Source: JBKBII01 sp046299415
Lineage (GTDB): Bacteria; Pseudomonadota; Gammaproteobacteria; Ectothiorhodospirales; Ectothiorhodospiraceae
Assembly: GCA_046299415.1 (NCBI GenBank)
Contig: JBKBII010000001.1
Coordinates: 310,001-374,000, forward strand
Direction: 5' to 3'
Length of the DNA stretch: 64,000 bases
Of this stretch, positions 35,672-44,768 are shown piece after piece. The translations under genes were made by a program, and so were the position numbers. The notes below the pieces were generated by a model that saw only the letters and a program-made list of their open reading frames with translations, had not been told where the DNA came from and did not search any database. Numbering within the stretch: position 1 is the stretch's first letter; each line of letters opens with the position of its first letter.

Positions 35672-37955
35672 GCTCGCGCCAGCTCAGGATGCGGATACCC
35701 TCTTCGCCACTGCTTGACTCACCGTCGTCGCCTTCGATCATGCCCGACGTGCCGAGCGCTTCGTCGAAATGGATGTCGCCACTGCCTCGAATATCGACGT
35801 AGCCGGCCCGCACGGCACCAAACACAGCGCCGGATCCGACGATTCGAGCGGCGGTATTGGGCGCGTATACGGCGATACGTGAGGCATTCGCGCCACCGAC
35901 GAAAACACCGGGTTGTTGGGTATTGACCTTGCCCTGGTTATTGACGTCGGAGTACAGACTGAACAGACGCACTGCGGGTCGCGCGTCGTCGCCTTCCCCG
36001 ACGACAAATGAGTCGCCCTGAAGAAGATTCGACCCGCCGCTGAACGTCGTTTTTCCGCGAACATACAGGGTCAGCGTCGAGTTGGGCGCGACGTTGATTT
36101 GTGTTGCATTGCCGATATCGAGGTCGCCATCGACGATCAACGTCACGTCGCCGCGGATCTCCAAGCTATGCAGGCCGCCAGCGGTTGTGAGGCTGCGGTC
36201 GACACGAATAATCGTGTCCTGATTGGCCTCGCCCAATGCCCAGTCGTGCAGAGAGTTGGGGCGGTTACCGTCTTGGCCGGCCTTGAGTTGTACGCGGTTT
36301 TGATTGACGCTTAGGCGGTCATCTCCGATGACTTCTTCGATGGCTTGCGCGCGCGCTTCAAGGGCTTCTAGCTCTGGGTTCGGGATCATTTCACCGTCTG
36401 GCCCCAGGCGCGCGAGCGCCAGCGGATCACACTCTTCGTCATAGGCCGCGGGCAACACAGCGATCGGCGCAATCGAGACCGACTGGTTGCCTTGATAGTT
36501 CGCGGCCAAGGCCATCTTGTCGGCGTTCCATTGCCACCAGCTGGGCCAGGTCACGGTGCCTCCGGCTGTGATGCCATTGGCCGGCGGATTGCCGGTGGCT
36601 TTGACAGTGACGTTACCTCCCGCGGTGACCCCGCCGATTTGATTCGAGGCCGTGCCGAAGGTCACATCCCCGCCGGCGATCAGGTTGCCGTGGATGGTGC
36701 CGTTCATGTCGACATTGCCGTCGGTGAATACGTTGCCGAACACCGGCGTGCCGCCAGACAAGGCGAGCTGCGAACCTGAAAAGCGCAGATCGCCGTACAA
36801 CGGTGCGTTGCCGGAAAAGTTTCCAGTGGCGTCGTTGGTCAATGTGCGAACCACTGCGGCGCGGCGAAGGCTGTTGGATTCGCCAGTATCCGCGCCGGAT
36901 TCATCACGAATGGCCGCGCCGTAACCGCCCAGACGCGAGTCATAAGAATCGATCTGGGCACCGCCGACCATGTTGATACCTTGGCACCCGAGAATGGCGT
37001 CCTCGTAGATCGAGCGACGTGAGTCGTCGCCATCGTCGCCGCCCATGCCGATTTCGAAAAATACGCGCAGGGCGGTGCTCGCCAGGGTGCTGCTGTCGCC
37101 TCGGGCTGTGTTGCCGACAACCACCGCTGATACGCCTTGATCGCGGATCTCTAGATCGACTGCGGATCGCAGCCCACAACGCTCCACAAGGTTCCCGGCA
37201 CGATCGGTATTTGTGCAATTCTGATCCAGCCAAGTGATGATCTGGTCCGCAAGCTGCTCTCTCTCCTCGCTTGAGGCACCCGGCGCGAGACGTTGACGGA
37301 CGAGCTTTGCGTCCTGAGTGTCCAAGCTCTGACGCCAGGACTCCAGTTCACTCAGTAAGTCCGACGTGTTGAACTCCGCTCGGAGCATAGAGTTCTGTTT
37401 GGCTGAATAGTTGGTTGTGAGGCGCTCTTGAACTGCGGATGTGCGCATGCTGACTGCAGTGACCACGCTGGCCGCAGCGATCAGGATCACGGCGAAGATC
37501 AACACCATTGCGCCGCGTTCTCGTTGTGATGCGCGAGTGCCTGATCTGTGCTGGGTCGATTGGCTCAATGATGGATCCTCGAGAAGATTCTGAATGGATG
37601 GCTGTAGGGGAATATCACGGTATCGCGCAGCGCCTACGCCTAACGCACCGTCGTGTCTCGCGGTTGACATTCCGAGCGTTTCGATTTGTTGCACCTCGTC
37701 CGCGGAATTTTTCAGCGGCTTGGTCTTTGATACGACCCCGGAAGAATGCTTGGCGACCGACACTGGAGTCGCGATCGAGCGCTCTGGTAGACGATAATCG
37801 GAGGATCGAGCGCATTTGGTCGGATCTCGTGCGAGCAGCCGAGTCAAACAGGCGTTCAAAACAACGAGAGATGTCACGCCCTGCGCAGGGCCTCGTCGAT
37901 TGCCCACTTCTGGATCCTGGTAGCGGTTATTGATCTGGTAATTGTTTTTGAACAT
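35655..37955 (-). CDS. Large PilX-like pilus assembly protein with a passenger-like C-terminus
   Basis: Residues about 148-215 match the PilX N-terminal domain: QRERGAMVLIFAVILIAAA, a hydrophobic helix, then MRTSAVQERLTTNYSAKQ. Ahead of this are about 145 polar residues not expected in a type IV minor pilin. The ATG at 37955 has GGAGG at ideal distance, so the long leader seems genuinely translated. The C-terminal 550 residues contain repeated short turns of the type GNVFTDGNVDMNG and GGDVTFGTASNQIGGVTAGG, as in beta-helical or bactofilin-like surface domains. No pilV, pilW or pilY1 is adjacent. Likely surface or pilus-tip role, inferred. Confidence 0.75.
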   Translation of the reverse strand: MFKNNYQINNRYQDPEVGNRRGPAQGVTSLVVLNACLTRLLARDPTKCARSSDYRLPERSIATPVSVAKHSSGVVSKTKPLKNSADEVQQIETLGMSTARHDGALGVGAARYRDIPLQPSIQNLLEDPSLSQSTQHRSGTRASQRERGAMVLIFAVILIAAASVVTAVSMRTSAVQERLTTNYSAKQNSMLRAEFNTSDLLSELESWRQSLDTQDAKLVRQRLAPGASSEEREQLADQIITWLDQNCTNTDRAGNLVERCGLRSAVDLEIRDQGVSAVVVGNTARGDSSTLASTALRVFFEIGMGGDDGDDSRRSIYEDAILGCQGINMVGGAQIDSYDSRLGGYGAAIRDESGADTGESNSLRRAAVVRTLTNDATGNFSGNAPLYGDLRFSGSQLALSGGTPVFGNVFTDGNVDMNGTIHGNLIAGGDVTFGTASNQIGGVTAGGNVTVKATGNPPANGITAGGTVTWPSWWQWNADKMALAANYQGNQSVSIAPIAVLPAAYDEECDPLALARLGPDGEMIPNPELEALEARAQAIEEVIGDDRLSVNQNRVQLKAGQDGNRPNSLHDWALGEANQDTIIRVDRSLTTAGGLHSLEIRGDVTLIVDGDLDIGNATQINVAPNSTLTLYVRGKTTFSGGSNLLQGDSFVVGEGDDARPAVRLFSLYSDVNNQGKVNTQQPGVFVGGANASRIAVYAPNTAARIVGSGAVFGAVRAGYVDIRGSGDIHFDEALGTSGMIEGDDGESSSGEEGIRILSWRELTAGL

Positions 37956-38506
37956 CACAACCTCCACGAATCTCGTGGCGAGGGCGCCAAGTCAGGCGAC
38001 GCCTCGACTGGCAACATGGCTCGACTTTGGCGTTTTACCGCATAAAGAGCCAGACATCGTCGAACGTTTGCACTGATGAACCAAGATTCGACCCTTTTCG
38101 ACCACCGAGTCGGTGGCCAACGATTATTCAAAGTTATGATGATTAATTTACGGAAGTGGTCCCCACACAGATGCGATCGCACGGAAACAGTTTCGACTCA
38201 GGTTTAAGCATGAGCGTGTCACAGCTCTTCCGCGTGTCAAGCGAATGAGCTGGACGAGTCTTTCAGCGGCTCAAAAAACGCGTCGAACGTTGTTCTGTGT
38301 ATTCGCCCTGTGCCTTTGCAAGCGTCGATTGATCCACTGAAGCGTACGGATCCTTAATCAGACTGAACTTCGAACGGCACGAACGCGTGTTTACCGAGTA
38401 CCAAAGCCGCGCGGTGCTTCACCGGCTGATCTGATGAGACTTCGGTCATCATTCCGTGATCCGAAGCGGCGTCGCCAACCTCCCCTGCGGTTGATTTTGA
38501 CGGCTC
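37956..38506. other. Gene-free stretch upstream of the PilX-like gene
   Basis: 551 bases. AT-rich around 38130-38160, which could be the promoter of the PilX-like gene. The GGAGG at 37961-37965 (minus strand) is its ribosome binding site. No other gene found. Confidence 0.4.
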
Positions 38507-39232
38507 TCAAGACATCGAGAAGTCTGCACGCAACAAATGAGCGCCACAACGGAGGTCGCGGCGCCATCGTGTAACATCATCTTCTTGATCTCGGTGTAAC
38601 CGCCACGCGTGCGCAAAGTGATTCTTATTTCCGCTTGATCTCGATTTGCGCCACAACCACCCATGGTAGCCAGTGACCGCGGCCTCGAGAACGCCCTCGT
38701 CGGCGGGCACGCCGCGACCTTTTTCGTAGCTGATGGACTGACCCGGTGCGTCAACGTGTGTATCGAAGTTGACCACGCCACCTTCGTCGAACCACGAGTA
38801 CTCGGCTCTCGCGCCCGGGGTCATTGTCAGCTTGATTTCCGAGCCCTCGCCCGGCGTCAGCGTGACGGATGTTTCATCTCGCCTTTTCATATCTGAAACG
38901 GCTGGGGCTTTCGGGCTCGCCGATGATTGTGCCGGTGCCAGGGGCGCCTGTGACACCATCTTGACGTTCACGTCAGTCGTTGTGGCAGGTGGCTGCTCGA
39001 ATGCCGTGGCGGCCGCGTCGGCTTCGGCCTCCGCCGCTAGCTGCTGCTTGATGTTGCCCATTTCGGTCAAGCGCAGGATTTTGCGAACGCCAGTGAGATC
39101 AGGTCCGTATTCAGCCGGTAAGACAACGGTCACGAGAAGAACGGCAGCGGCGAATACCGCGAGAACGGTGGAGCGCAAAAGCTGATTCGAAGATGGCAGC
39201 TCGGCGCGGTTTGGGATGTTGCTGTTGTAGAG
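38507..39232 (-). pseudogene. Transmembrane anchor protein, frameshifted and without a start codon
   Basis: The family normally starts MYN..IP.RAELPSS. Here the matching sequence reads LYNSNIPNRAELPSSNQLLRS with CTC in place of ATG at 39230-39232, and no start codon lies between it and the hupE stop. One membrane segment and MTPGARAEYSWFDEGGVVNFDTH and SYEKGRGVPADEGVLEA follow. After GYHGWLWR the frame is wrong: the expected NRDQAEIRITLRTRGGYTEIK is in the next frame, explained by one extra A in the triplet at 38645-38647. The stop expected after YTEIK is also missing. Such proteins accompany HupE-type proteins in metal-resistance islands; their function is unknown. Confidence 0.75.
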
Positions 39233-39252
39233 GGCGTTTTTCCTATTGATCT

Positions 39253-39958
39253 TCAGGATACGAAATAGCCGGTGAGCTGCATCCCGATGAGGACGAAACC
39301 TGCGCTCATGATTGCAACGTTGGCGGTGTAGGCGTGGCGAACAAAACTCGATGAGCGGCGCCAGTAACTCATGCCGATCAGGATGACCGCAAAGGCCAGC
39401 ACTTGGCCGATTTCTACGCCGACATTGAAAGCGAGCAAGTTAGGGACTGGTCCATCGGTCGAAATCTCGTATTCTTGGATTTTGGTCGATAGGCCAAAAC
39501 CGTGAAACAAGCCAAACACCAGAGTGGCGATCTTTGTGTTGGGTTGGAACCCAAACCATCTTTGGAAGGTCCCGATGTCATCAAGAGCTTTGTGGGCGAC
39601 CGATAGGTCGATAATGGCGTCGATCAAATAACTATTGATCTCGATGTTGAAATAAACACCCAGGATCATAGTGCCCCAGTGCCCCAGTGCCCCAGCGCCC
39701 CAGCGCAAACAGGCTCACATAGATGCCGATGTGGTGCAGACGGTAGAGAAAAAAGATCACACCCAACAAAAACAGAATATGGTCGTAGCCCGTGACCATG
39801 CGCTCGTCGCCCAGATAAACGAAAGGCATCAGATGGACGCCCAAAGTTTTCTGGATGTAGCCTCTGTCACCTGCGGTGACGGCGTGACCGAAGGCTTCTG
39901 TGCTGAGAATCGCGAGACAGACGACAATGCGGACAACAAAAATAGGCGAAGGGGCCAA
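39253..39958 (-). pseudogene. HupE/UreJ family membrane protein, frame disrupted by an octanucleotide repeat
   Basis: HupE/UreJ proteins are small membrane proteins thought to carry nickel or cobalt. The N-terminal half (signal-like start, then HAVTAGDRGYIQKTLGVHLM and GYDHILFLLGVIFF) is in one frame; the C-terminal half (ILGVYFNIEINSYLIDAI, LVFGLFHGFGL, NVGVEIGQVLAF) is in another. The break is four copies of an eight-base unit at 39672-39703. Two copies would restore an uninterrupted frame of exactly the family length there (FALGHWGTMILGVYF). The best start is a TTG at 39958. Whether this is a switchable or a dead gene cannot be told from one sequence. Confidence 0.8.
39672..39703. repeat. 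Octanucleotide tandem repeat inside hupE
   Basis: TGCCCCAG occurs three times perfectly and a fourth time as CGCCCCAG, head to tail, on the plus strand. It lies inside the coding region of the HupE-like gene. Eight is not a multiple of three, so each change in copy number shifts the frame; two or five copies keep it open, four do not. Confidence 0.9.
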
Positions 39959-40339
39959 CTCGCCAATGGCGAACTGGGCCCCCTGTCGTGAATAGAGCTG
40001 GACATACGAGACTTCGTAAGTCTGAAAAAATCGCCGCGTGATGCGGCATGAGACGAGGGCGAGTTGGCCACTCAGCCCCTAGCGAATCCTCTCTGCGGTC
40101 GCTCAAGCCTCGACGCTCGAAGGGCATTTATCTATGGCCGTAGTGGCCAAAATCCAATTGAACGCTGCGACGCCGCTGCTCTCCCAGCAGCGGGTAGCGC
40201 GCGAGCTTTCTCATGTGAGTGATCCGTTATGTGGTGGCCGTGTTCAGCACCTGCGCTGTGGCCTATCCAATAACTGTCTCCAGCCATGCCGGTGAAATTG
40301 TGCGGTGCGTCGGACGACGATCGAGCGTTGTCTAGCTCG
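39959..40339. other. Spacer between the broken hupE and MFS genes
   Basis: 381 bases. I looked here for the missing N-terminus of the MFS transporter and did not find it in any frame. No repeat ends or transposase remnants recognised. Confidence 0.4.
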
Positions 40340-41418
40340 GTCGCGATCGCTGCGGCATTCGCTGAACGTCTGCCACGGCGCATCACGCTGGAGTGGTCTT
40401 GATGTTGCCGCTTGTCTCTCAGGCGTCGGCAGCCTTTAAGCCGATGTTTGAAGCCACGCGGTCCGATGTGCTTCCAGATGTGAAGGACTACACCAAAGCT
40501 TGTCGCTCTCACGGCTTGCGTATGACATGGAGAGCTTGATCAGCCCAATGTTGGCGGCTGCTTTGCTCACGATCATCGCTTACACGATTTGTTTATCGGC
40601 ACGGTGATCGGGTTTGTGGTTTCGGCAGCGCTGGTGATGTCGGTCACCCTCTCGGGGTATACCGCTCAACCACGCCGGAGCATCTTCGATAGAAACAACT
40701 CGTGGACTGCGAATCTACTTGGCCACGCCGCGGCTGCGTGGCCCACTCGCAGTCAACGCGGCGGTGGCCGCGGCTGGGTCCATGGTTTTGGTCAATACGG
40801 TGGTCATCGTCCAAGCCAGTTTGGGCCTTAGCGAGCGTGCTGCGGCGCTCGCGCTGGCTAGCTTTAGCGCGGGTTCGATGCTCGCGGCACTGCTTTTGCC
40901 CCGGGTATTGGAGCGGTGGGCCGACCGAAACGTGATGCTTGGCGGTGTTGCCCTAATGGTTGCGGGTCTGTTTCTTGGCGCTTGGGCCACTGGTTTTGCA
41001 GCACTCATCGTTCTGTGGTTTGGGCTGGGTCTGGGGTACTCGACGGCCCAGATCCCTTTTGGCCGCTTACTGCGGCGATCCTCTCACCCGGAAGATCGCC
41101 TTGCGTTGTTTGCTGCTCAGTTCGCTTTATCTCACGCCGGTTGGTTTTTGTTTTACCCCTTTGGCTGGCTGGCTCGGAGCCCGCTTTGGTATGACTGCGG
41201 CATTTGTGGCTCTGGGTTGCGCCGCGGCTTTGGGTCTGTGGATGGGACTAAAAGTTTGGCCTGCTCATGATTCGCTGGTCATAGCGCATCACCGCCCGAA
41301 TCTGCCACCTGATCATGCGCATAAAGGACGAGGTGACGCGATGCGTGACGGCGAAAGCCATGCCCATCACTTTGTGATTGATGACGATCATCCAAAGTGG
41401 CCTCGTTCGCGTCCTTGA
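40340..41418 (+). pseudogene. Decayed MFS transporter
   Basis: Pieces of one major-facilitator protein lie in order but in changing frames: AFAERLPRRI (from about 40340), a stop and an internal loss of perhaps 30-40 codons, AFKPMFEATRSDVLPDVKDYTKA, then after a shift near 40500 LSLSRLAYDMESLISPMLAAALL, after another near 40577 DLFIGTVIGFVVSAALVMSVTL, another near 40655, a long intact run including TTRGLRIYLATPRLRGPLAVN, and a last shift near 41170 to LAGWLGARFGMTAAFVALG and a His-rich tail (HAHHFVIDDDHPKWP). The first helices are missing. The His-rich tail suggests a metal-linked role. Confidence 0.8.
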
Positions 41419-41581
41419 TCCGACTGCGGCGATCGCACACCGAGGTTGGTTGATGAGCGTCTCTTTCGAGCGAGCGGCCCGCGCTCTACTCGGCTTCTGC
41501 TTGATCTTTATCATGAACGGTGGACTATTTACTCCTTCATTCAGTCTAGATTTTTAACATCGATCAAAGCGTTGTAATGAG

Positions 41582-42367
41582 TTACCACCATTTTTCGTAA
41601 ATCAAATGGTCTTCGGCGACCCCCCAAGCCAGTAATTGCTCGCTCATGCCATCGATGAACTCACGCGAGCCACAGAAGTAAAAAAGAGCGTCACGAGGGA
41701 GGTCGAGCGATTCGAGCAGGCTGGGTGAGATTCTTCCGGTGTGACCGGCCCAGTCTTCAGCATCTCGAGTGACCGTGATCGTGACATCGATGTTGGGTTT
41801 GGACCCCATCGTTTCGATCTCATCACGGAGTAAAACCTCGTCTGGAGCAACGACGCTATATACGAGATGCGCGCGAGTGTCCGGATGGTCGCGATCAATC
41901 GCCCTGAGAATTGAAATCAATGGCGTGACGCCGATTCCTGCGCCCAGCAGCACGACGTGACGCCCCATTTCTGGCGTGTAAACAAAGCGGCCCTGCCCCG
42001 GAGTCACGTACACCACATCGCCGACACGGGCTTTGGTGTGAAGATGCAAAGTTGCTTCGTGGTGATCGGCGTATTTGATGGCAAGTTCGAACGCGCCATC
42101 AGTCGAGGGTGCGGATAGGACCGAGTACCCGCCAATCATCGGAGCTTCGTTGGGCCGCGCACCGGGAACCACGAGATCGATCCATTGACCCGGCAGCGAT
42201 TTGAAGCGTCCTGGCTCGGTCTGAAAACGAAAAAGGCGAATTTTTGGCGTGATCTCGATGATTTCGACAATTTTTGCGGCCATGAAGTGGCCCGGCAGGT
42301 TGGCGGGTCGAGACCGATCTTCTTTTGACGCCGCTGTAACAGGCGTAACTGAGACAGAGTGCTGCAT
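41582..42367 (-). CDS. Ferredoxin-NADP reductase-like FAD/NAD(P)-binding oxidoreductase
   Basis: Two-domain flavoprotein of 261 residues. The FAD domain has SLPGQWIDLVVPG and the RxYS-like GGYSVLSAPSTDG; the NAD domain has VVLLGAGIGVTPLISILRAI and the C-terminal FYFCGSREFIDGM, ending in aromatic EKWW. No iron-sulfur cluster cysteines are present, so it would pass electrons to a separate partner. ATG 42367 is preceded by AAGGAG at a good distance; the open frame to 42400 is not needed. The partner and pathway are unknown. Next to the decayed metal module, but itself intact. Confidence 0.85.
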   Translation of the reverse strand: MQHSVSVTPVTAASKEDRSRPANLPGHFMAAKIVEIIEITPKIRLFRFQTEPGRFKSLPGQWIDLVVPGARPNEAPMIGGYSVLSAPSTDGAFELAIKYADHHEATLHLHTKARVGDVVYVTPGQGRFVYTPEMGRHVVLLGAGIGVTPLISILRAIDRDHPDTRAHLVYSVVAPDEVLLRDEIETMGSKPNIDVTITVTRDAEDWAGHTGRISPSLLESLDLPRDALFYFCGSREFIDGMSEQLLAWGVAEDHLIYEKWW

Positions 42368-42922
42368 TGAGACTCCTTGAATTCGGGATTGACGTCGCAT
42401 CTTGGCAAACGGATTGATGGGCCCGATCGACCATGCCGGGTCGGTTTGAACGCTTGACCTCGGTGTTGGCCGTTCGATGTTGGGTCACCGGCGGCGCGAA
42501 AGCACCTTCGATGGATCGATCAAGCGCTTCTCTCTGATCGTCACGTGGGTGCTGCGTTCCGCTATGCCTACAACACTCAACGAGCCCTTGAACGGTGTGA
42601 TCAGATCTGGCCTCGTTGACGGGTTTGCATTCAGATCTTCTGGTTTTGGCCGTTGTGACCGACTTGATGTCGTCATTTGAGACGCTGACGAAATCCATGG
42701 GTTCTAACGAAACTTGGTCGAGATCGATCTGAATCGAGTCTCAATGGCTTGCGATCGTGTGATCGATTTAGCGAGAGTCGTTTCTGCCCGGGCACCGCTG
42801 TCCTCGCATTTGGTGCGGCTGTTTGACCTCGTCAGCCCAAAGACGCTGTCGTCCGTCCGGCGCAACCTGCTATCTGCCTCAACTCGCTCATGATTGAGCG
42901 ATCGCGATACTGTGCTTACGCT
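42368..42922. other. Gene-free stretch between mazG and the reductase gene
   Basis: 555 bases. Contains the hairpin at the end of mazG and the ribosome binding site of the reductase. Other open frames are unsupported. Confidence 0.4.
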
Positions 42923-42931
42923 TTAGTATCG
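42905..42931 (-). other. Perfect inverted repeat spanning the mazG stop codon
   Basis: CGATACT (42905-42911) and AGTATCG (42925-42931) form a seven-base stem with a 13-base loop; the mazG stop lies inside it. No T run follows, so it may slow decay or aid termination rather than be an intrinsic terminator. Confidence 0.35.
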
Positions 42932-44170
42932 AGAAGCCTTGGTCAGTCGGTTCCTGGCCTGTTGATACAGGGCCTCCTTTTCGTCGGCGTCGAGTGTTTC
43001 CAAGCGCTTGCCGGACTCGCCTGCCAGCGATTCCATACAACGGAATCGGGCTTCAAACTTCCGGTTTGCTGCACGGAGTGCTGATTCGGCGTCGATACCG
43101 AGATGCCTGGCGAGATTGACCGCAGAGAACAGGAAGTCCCCAAACTCCTCGATTACGGTCGTGGTGTCGACGTCTGCCGATCCGATTGGAGGCTTTTCGG
43201 CCGTTGGTCGTGCTCGCCGGTGGAGCTCATTCGCAACGTCAGGCGCTAAGCCAGTGCCCAGAAGCGGGTTTTGATCGCTTGGGTGGCCGGGAGTGTGTGC
43301 CTTTATCTCCAGAGCTGATCCGAGGCGGTTCGTCGGGTCGACTCGATCGAATTGATCGCTGGCTTTCTCGATGGCGTTTTGCAATTCGAGACGCTCCTCT
43401 TCGATTTTTCCCCAGACCGCGTTGAGGTTGGGAAAATCGAAGCCAACCCTTGCCGCCCTACGTCCAAGCTTTTGCGCCCTGATCAATGCGGGCGCAGCGA
43501 TCGGAATATCATCGACCTCCGATGTGTGTTGGCGACGCTGACGCTCAGCAGCCTTGATGCTCTCCCATTGTTGATTCAACGATCCAAATGAGGGTTCGCT
43601 ACCCCGCGGATCGCGCCCTACCCCGTCATAGGCACCGTCCGTTTCACGCCGCAAGATGGAATTGGGTGCCGCGACGGAGTCGATCAATGAGTTCATCGAA
43701 TCCGCTGATTCTTCCGAGCGTCGGGTGTCTGCTGTCGTATTCATTGCAGACAGGTCATTATCCGAAGGCGAAGGACGTCGCGGCAAGAGATGGATATCAG
43801 TCGGATTCTCGGGCGTTCCGAATACATGGGGATGGCGCCGTATGAGTTTTTCCGCCATGTCTTGGGCGATGTCGTCAAAATCGAAGAGTCCTTGCTCGTG
43901 CCCGATTTGTGCCAGAAACACGACCTGAAACAAGGCGTCACCGAGTTCACCGCGAAGATCTTGGAGCGACTGACCATCGTCGTCTGAAGCCACTTGATAG
44001 CGAGCCACGGCCTCGGCGAGCTCGAACGATTCTTCGATGATGTGTGGAATGAGTGTTACCACGGTTTGTGCGCGATCCCACGGACAACCCCAATCGGGAT
44101 CGCGCAACGCCGCCATGATCTCAAGGAGCTGGTCGATACCGCGCGTGGAAGATGATTTTCTGACGCTCAT
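42923..44170 (-). CDS. mazG: Nucleoside triphosphate pyrophosphohydrolase MazG, with insertions
   Basis: Hydrolyses NTPs to NMPs and pyrophosphate, cleaning nucleotide pools and moderating stringent signals. Domain 1 (about 1-125) has LLEIMAALRDPDWGCPWDRAQT, IIEESFELAEAV and DLRGELGDALFQVVFLAQIG. Domain 2 has IEEERLELQNAI and EEFGDFLFSAVNLARHLGI. At 415 residues it far exceeds the usual 260-280. Two extra segments account for this: about 80 Ser/Asp-rich residues between the domains and about 65 residues inside domain 2, between the two halves of its metal-binding site. Both catalytic halves remain recognisable. Confidence 0.9.
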   Translation of the reverse strand: MSVRKSSSTRGIDQLLEIMAALRDPDWGCPWDRAQTVVTLIPHIIEESFELAEAVARYQVASDDDGQSLQDLRGELGDALFQVVFLAQIGHEQGLFDFDDIAQDMAEKLIRRHPHVFGTPENPTDIHLLPRRPSPSDNDLSAMNTTADTRRSEESADSMNSLIDSVAAPNSILRRETDGAYDGVGRDPRGSEPSFGSLNQQWESIKAAERQRRQHTSEVDDIPIAAPALIRAQKLGRRAARVGFDFPNLNAVWGKIEEERLELQNAIEKASDQFDRVDPTNRLGSALEIKAHTPGHPSDQNPLLGTGLAPDVANELHRRARPTAEKPPIGSADVDTTTVIEEFGDFLFSAVNLARHLGIDAESALRAANRKFEARFRCMESLAGESGKRLETLDADEKEALYQQARNRLTKASRY

Positions 44171-44336
44171 GACCGCAGCCGTATTGGGAATCAGATCTTG
44201 GAAATGGACTCGGCAAGCGACTTACTGCAAGCGCCCGAACTTGGAATAAGGGGCTCACAAAGGCCTTATCTTGCGACATTGTCACCTTGGTCTGGAAGGC
44301 GCGATGGCGAAGGAACCACGCCATTACAGCCTGTCC

Positions 44337-44768
44337 TCAGGGTTTATGTTGCGCACTTGCAGATTCAGTTGCGGATTCCACCGGTGGGTGGCTCTGCGGA
44401 TTCTCGATATCCGGAGGCGACGCTAGCGTGTGGGTTTCTTCGTTGTAGCGTCCTGCCAGTTCGTCGCAACGAGTATGCTCCCACAGGGGAACACCGACGA
44501 AATACGCGGCCCGACCGATGACGTGGGCGGCGACGGGAGCTGTCAGGATCAGGAACACGATGACGGCAATGACCTTTGCGATCACGGGCCCAGACGAGAA
44601 AAAGACTGCGACGCCAGCCAAAATCAATCCCGCGCCAAGCACGCCTGCCTTCGTTGTGGCGTGCATGCGAGTGGCTAAATCCGGCATTCGCACCAAGCCC
44701 AGCGCGGCGATCAACATGAATCCTGCGCCGGTGACAACCAAAAGAGCAATGACGAATTCAGCGATCAT
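44337..44768 (-). CDS. mnhG: Mrp antiporter subunit G
   Basis: Last gene of the Mrp operon. Three membrane segments in the first 90 residues with the family phrase GFMLIAALGLVRMPDLATRMHATTKAGVLGAGLIL. The C-terminal 50 residues are hydrophilic, Pro/Ser-rich and not usual for the subunit. ATG 44768 is preferred; it lies inside the end of mnhF (11-base overlap). Contributes to the small-subunit module needed for antiport. Confidence 0.9.
   Translation of the reverse strand: MIAEFVIALLVVTGAGFMLIAALGLVRMPDLATRMHATTKAGVLGAGLILAGVAVFFSSGPVIAKVIAVIVFLILTAPVAAHVIGRAAYFVGVPLWEHTRCDELAGRYNEETHTLASPPDIENPQSHPPVESATESASAQHKP

Noticed and set aside
43186..43928. Plus-strand frames opposite mazG, tempting because mazG is oversized
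   Set aside because: Antisense to a frame with both MazG domains; no domain of their own.
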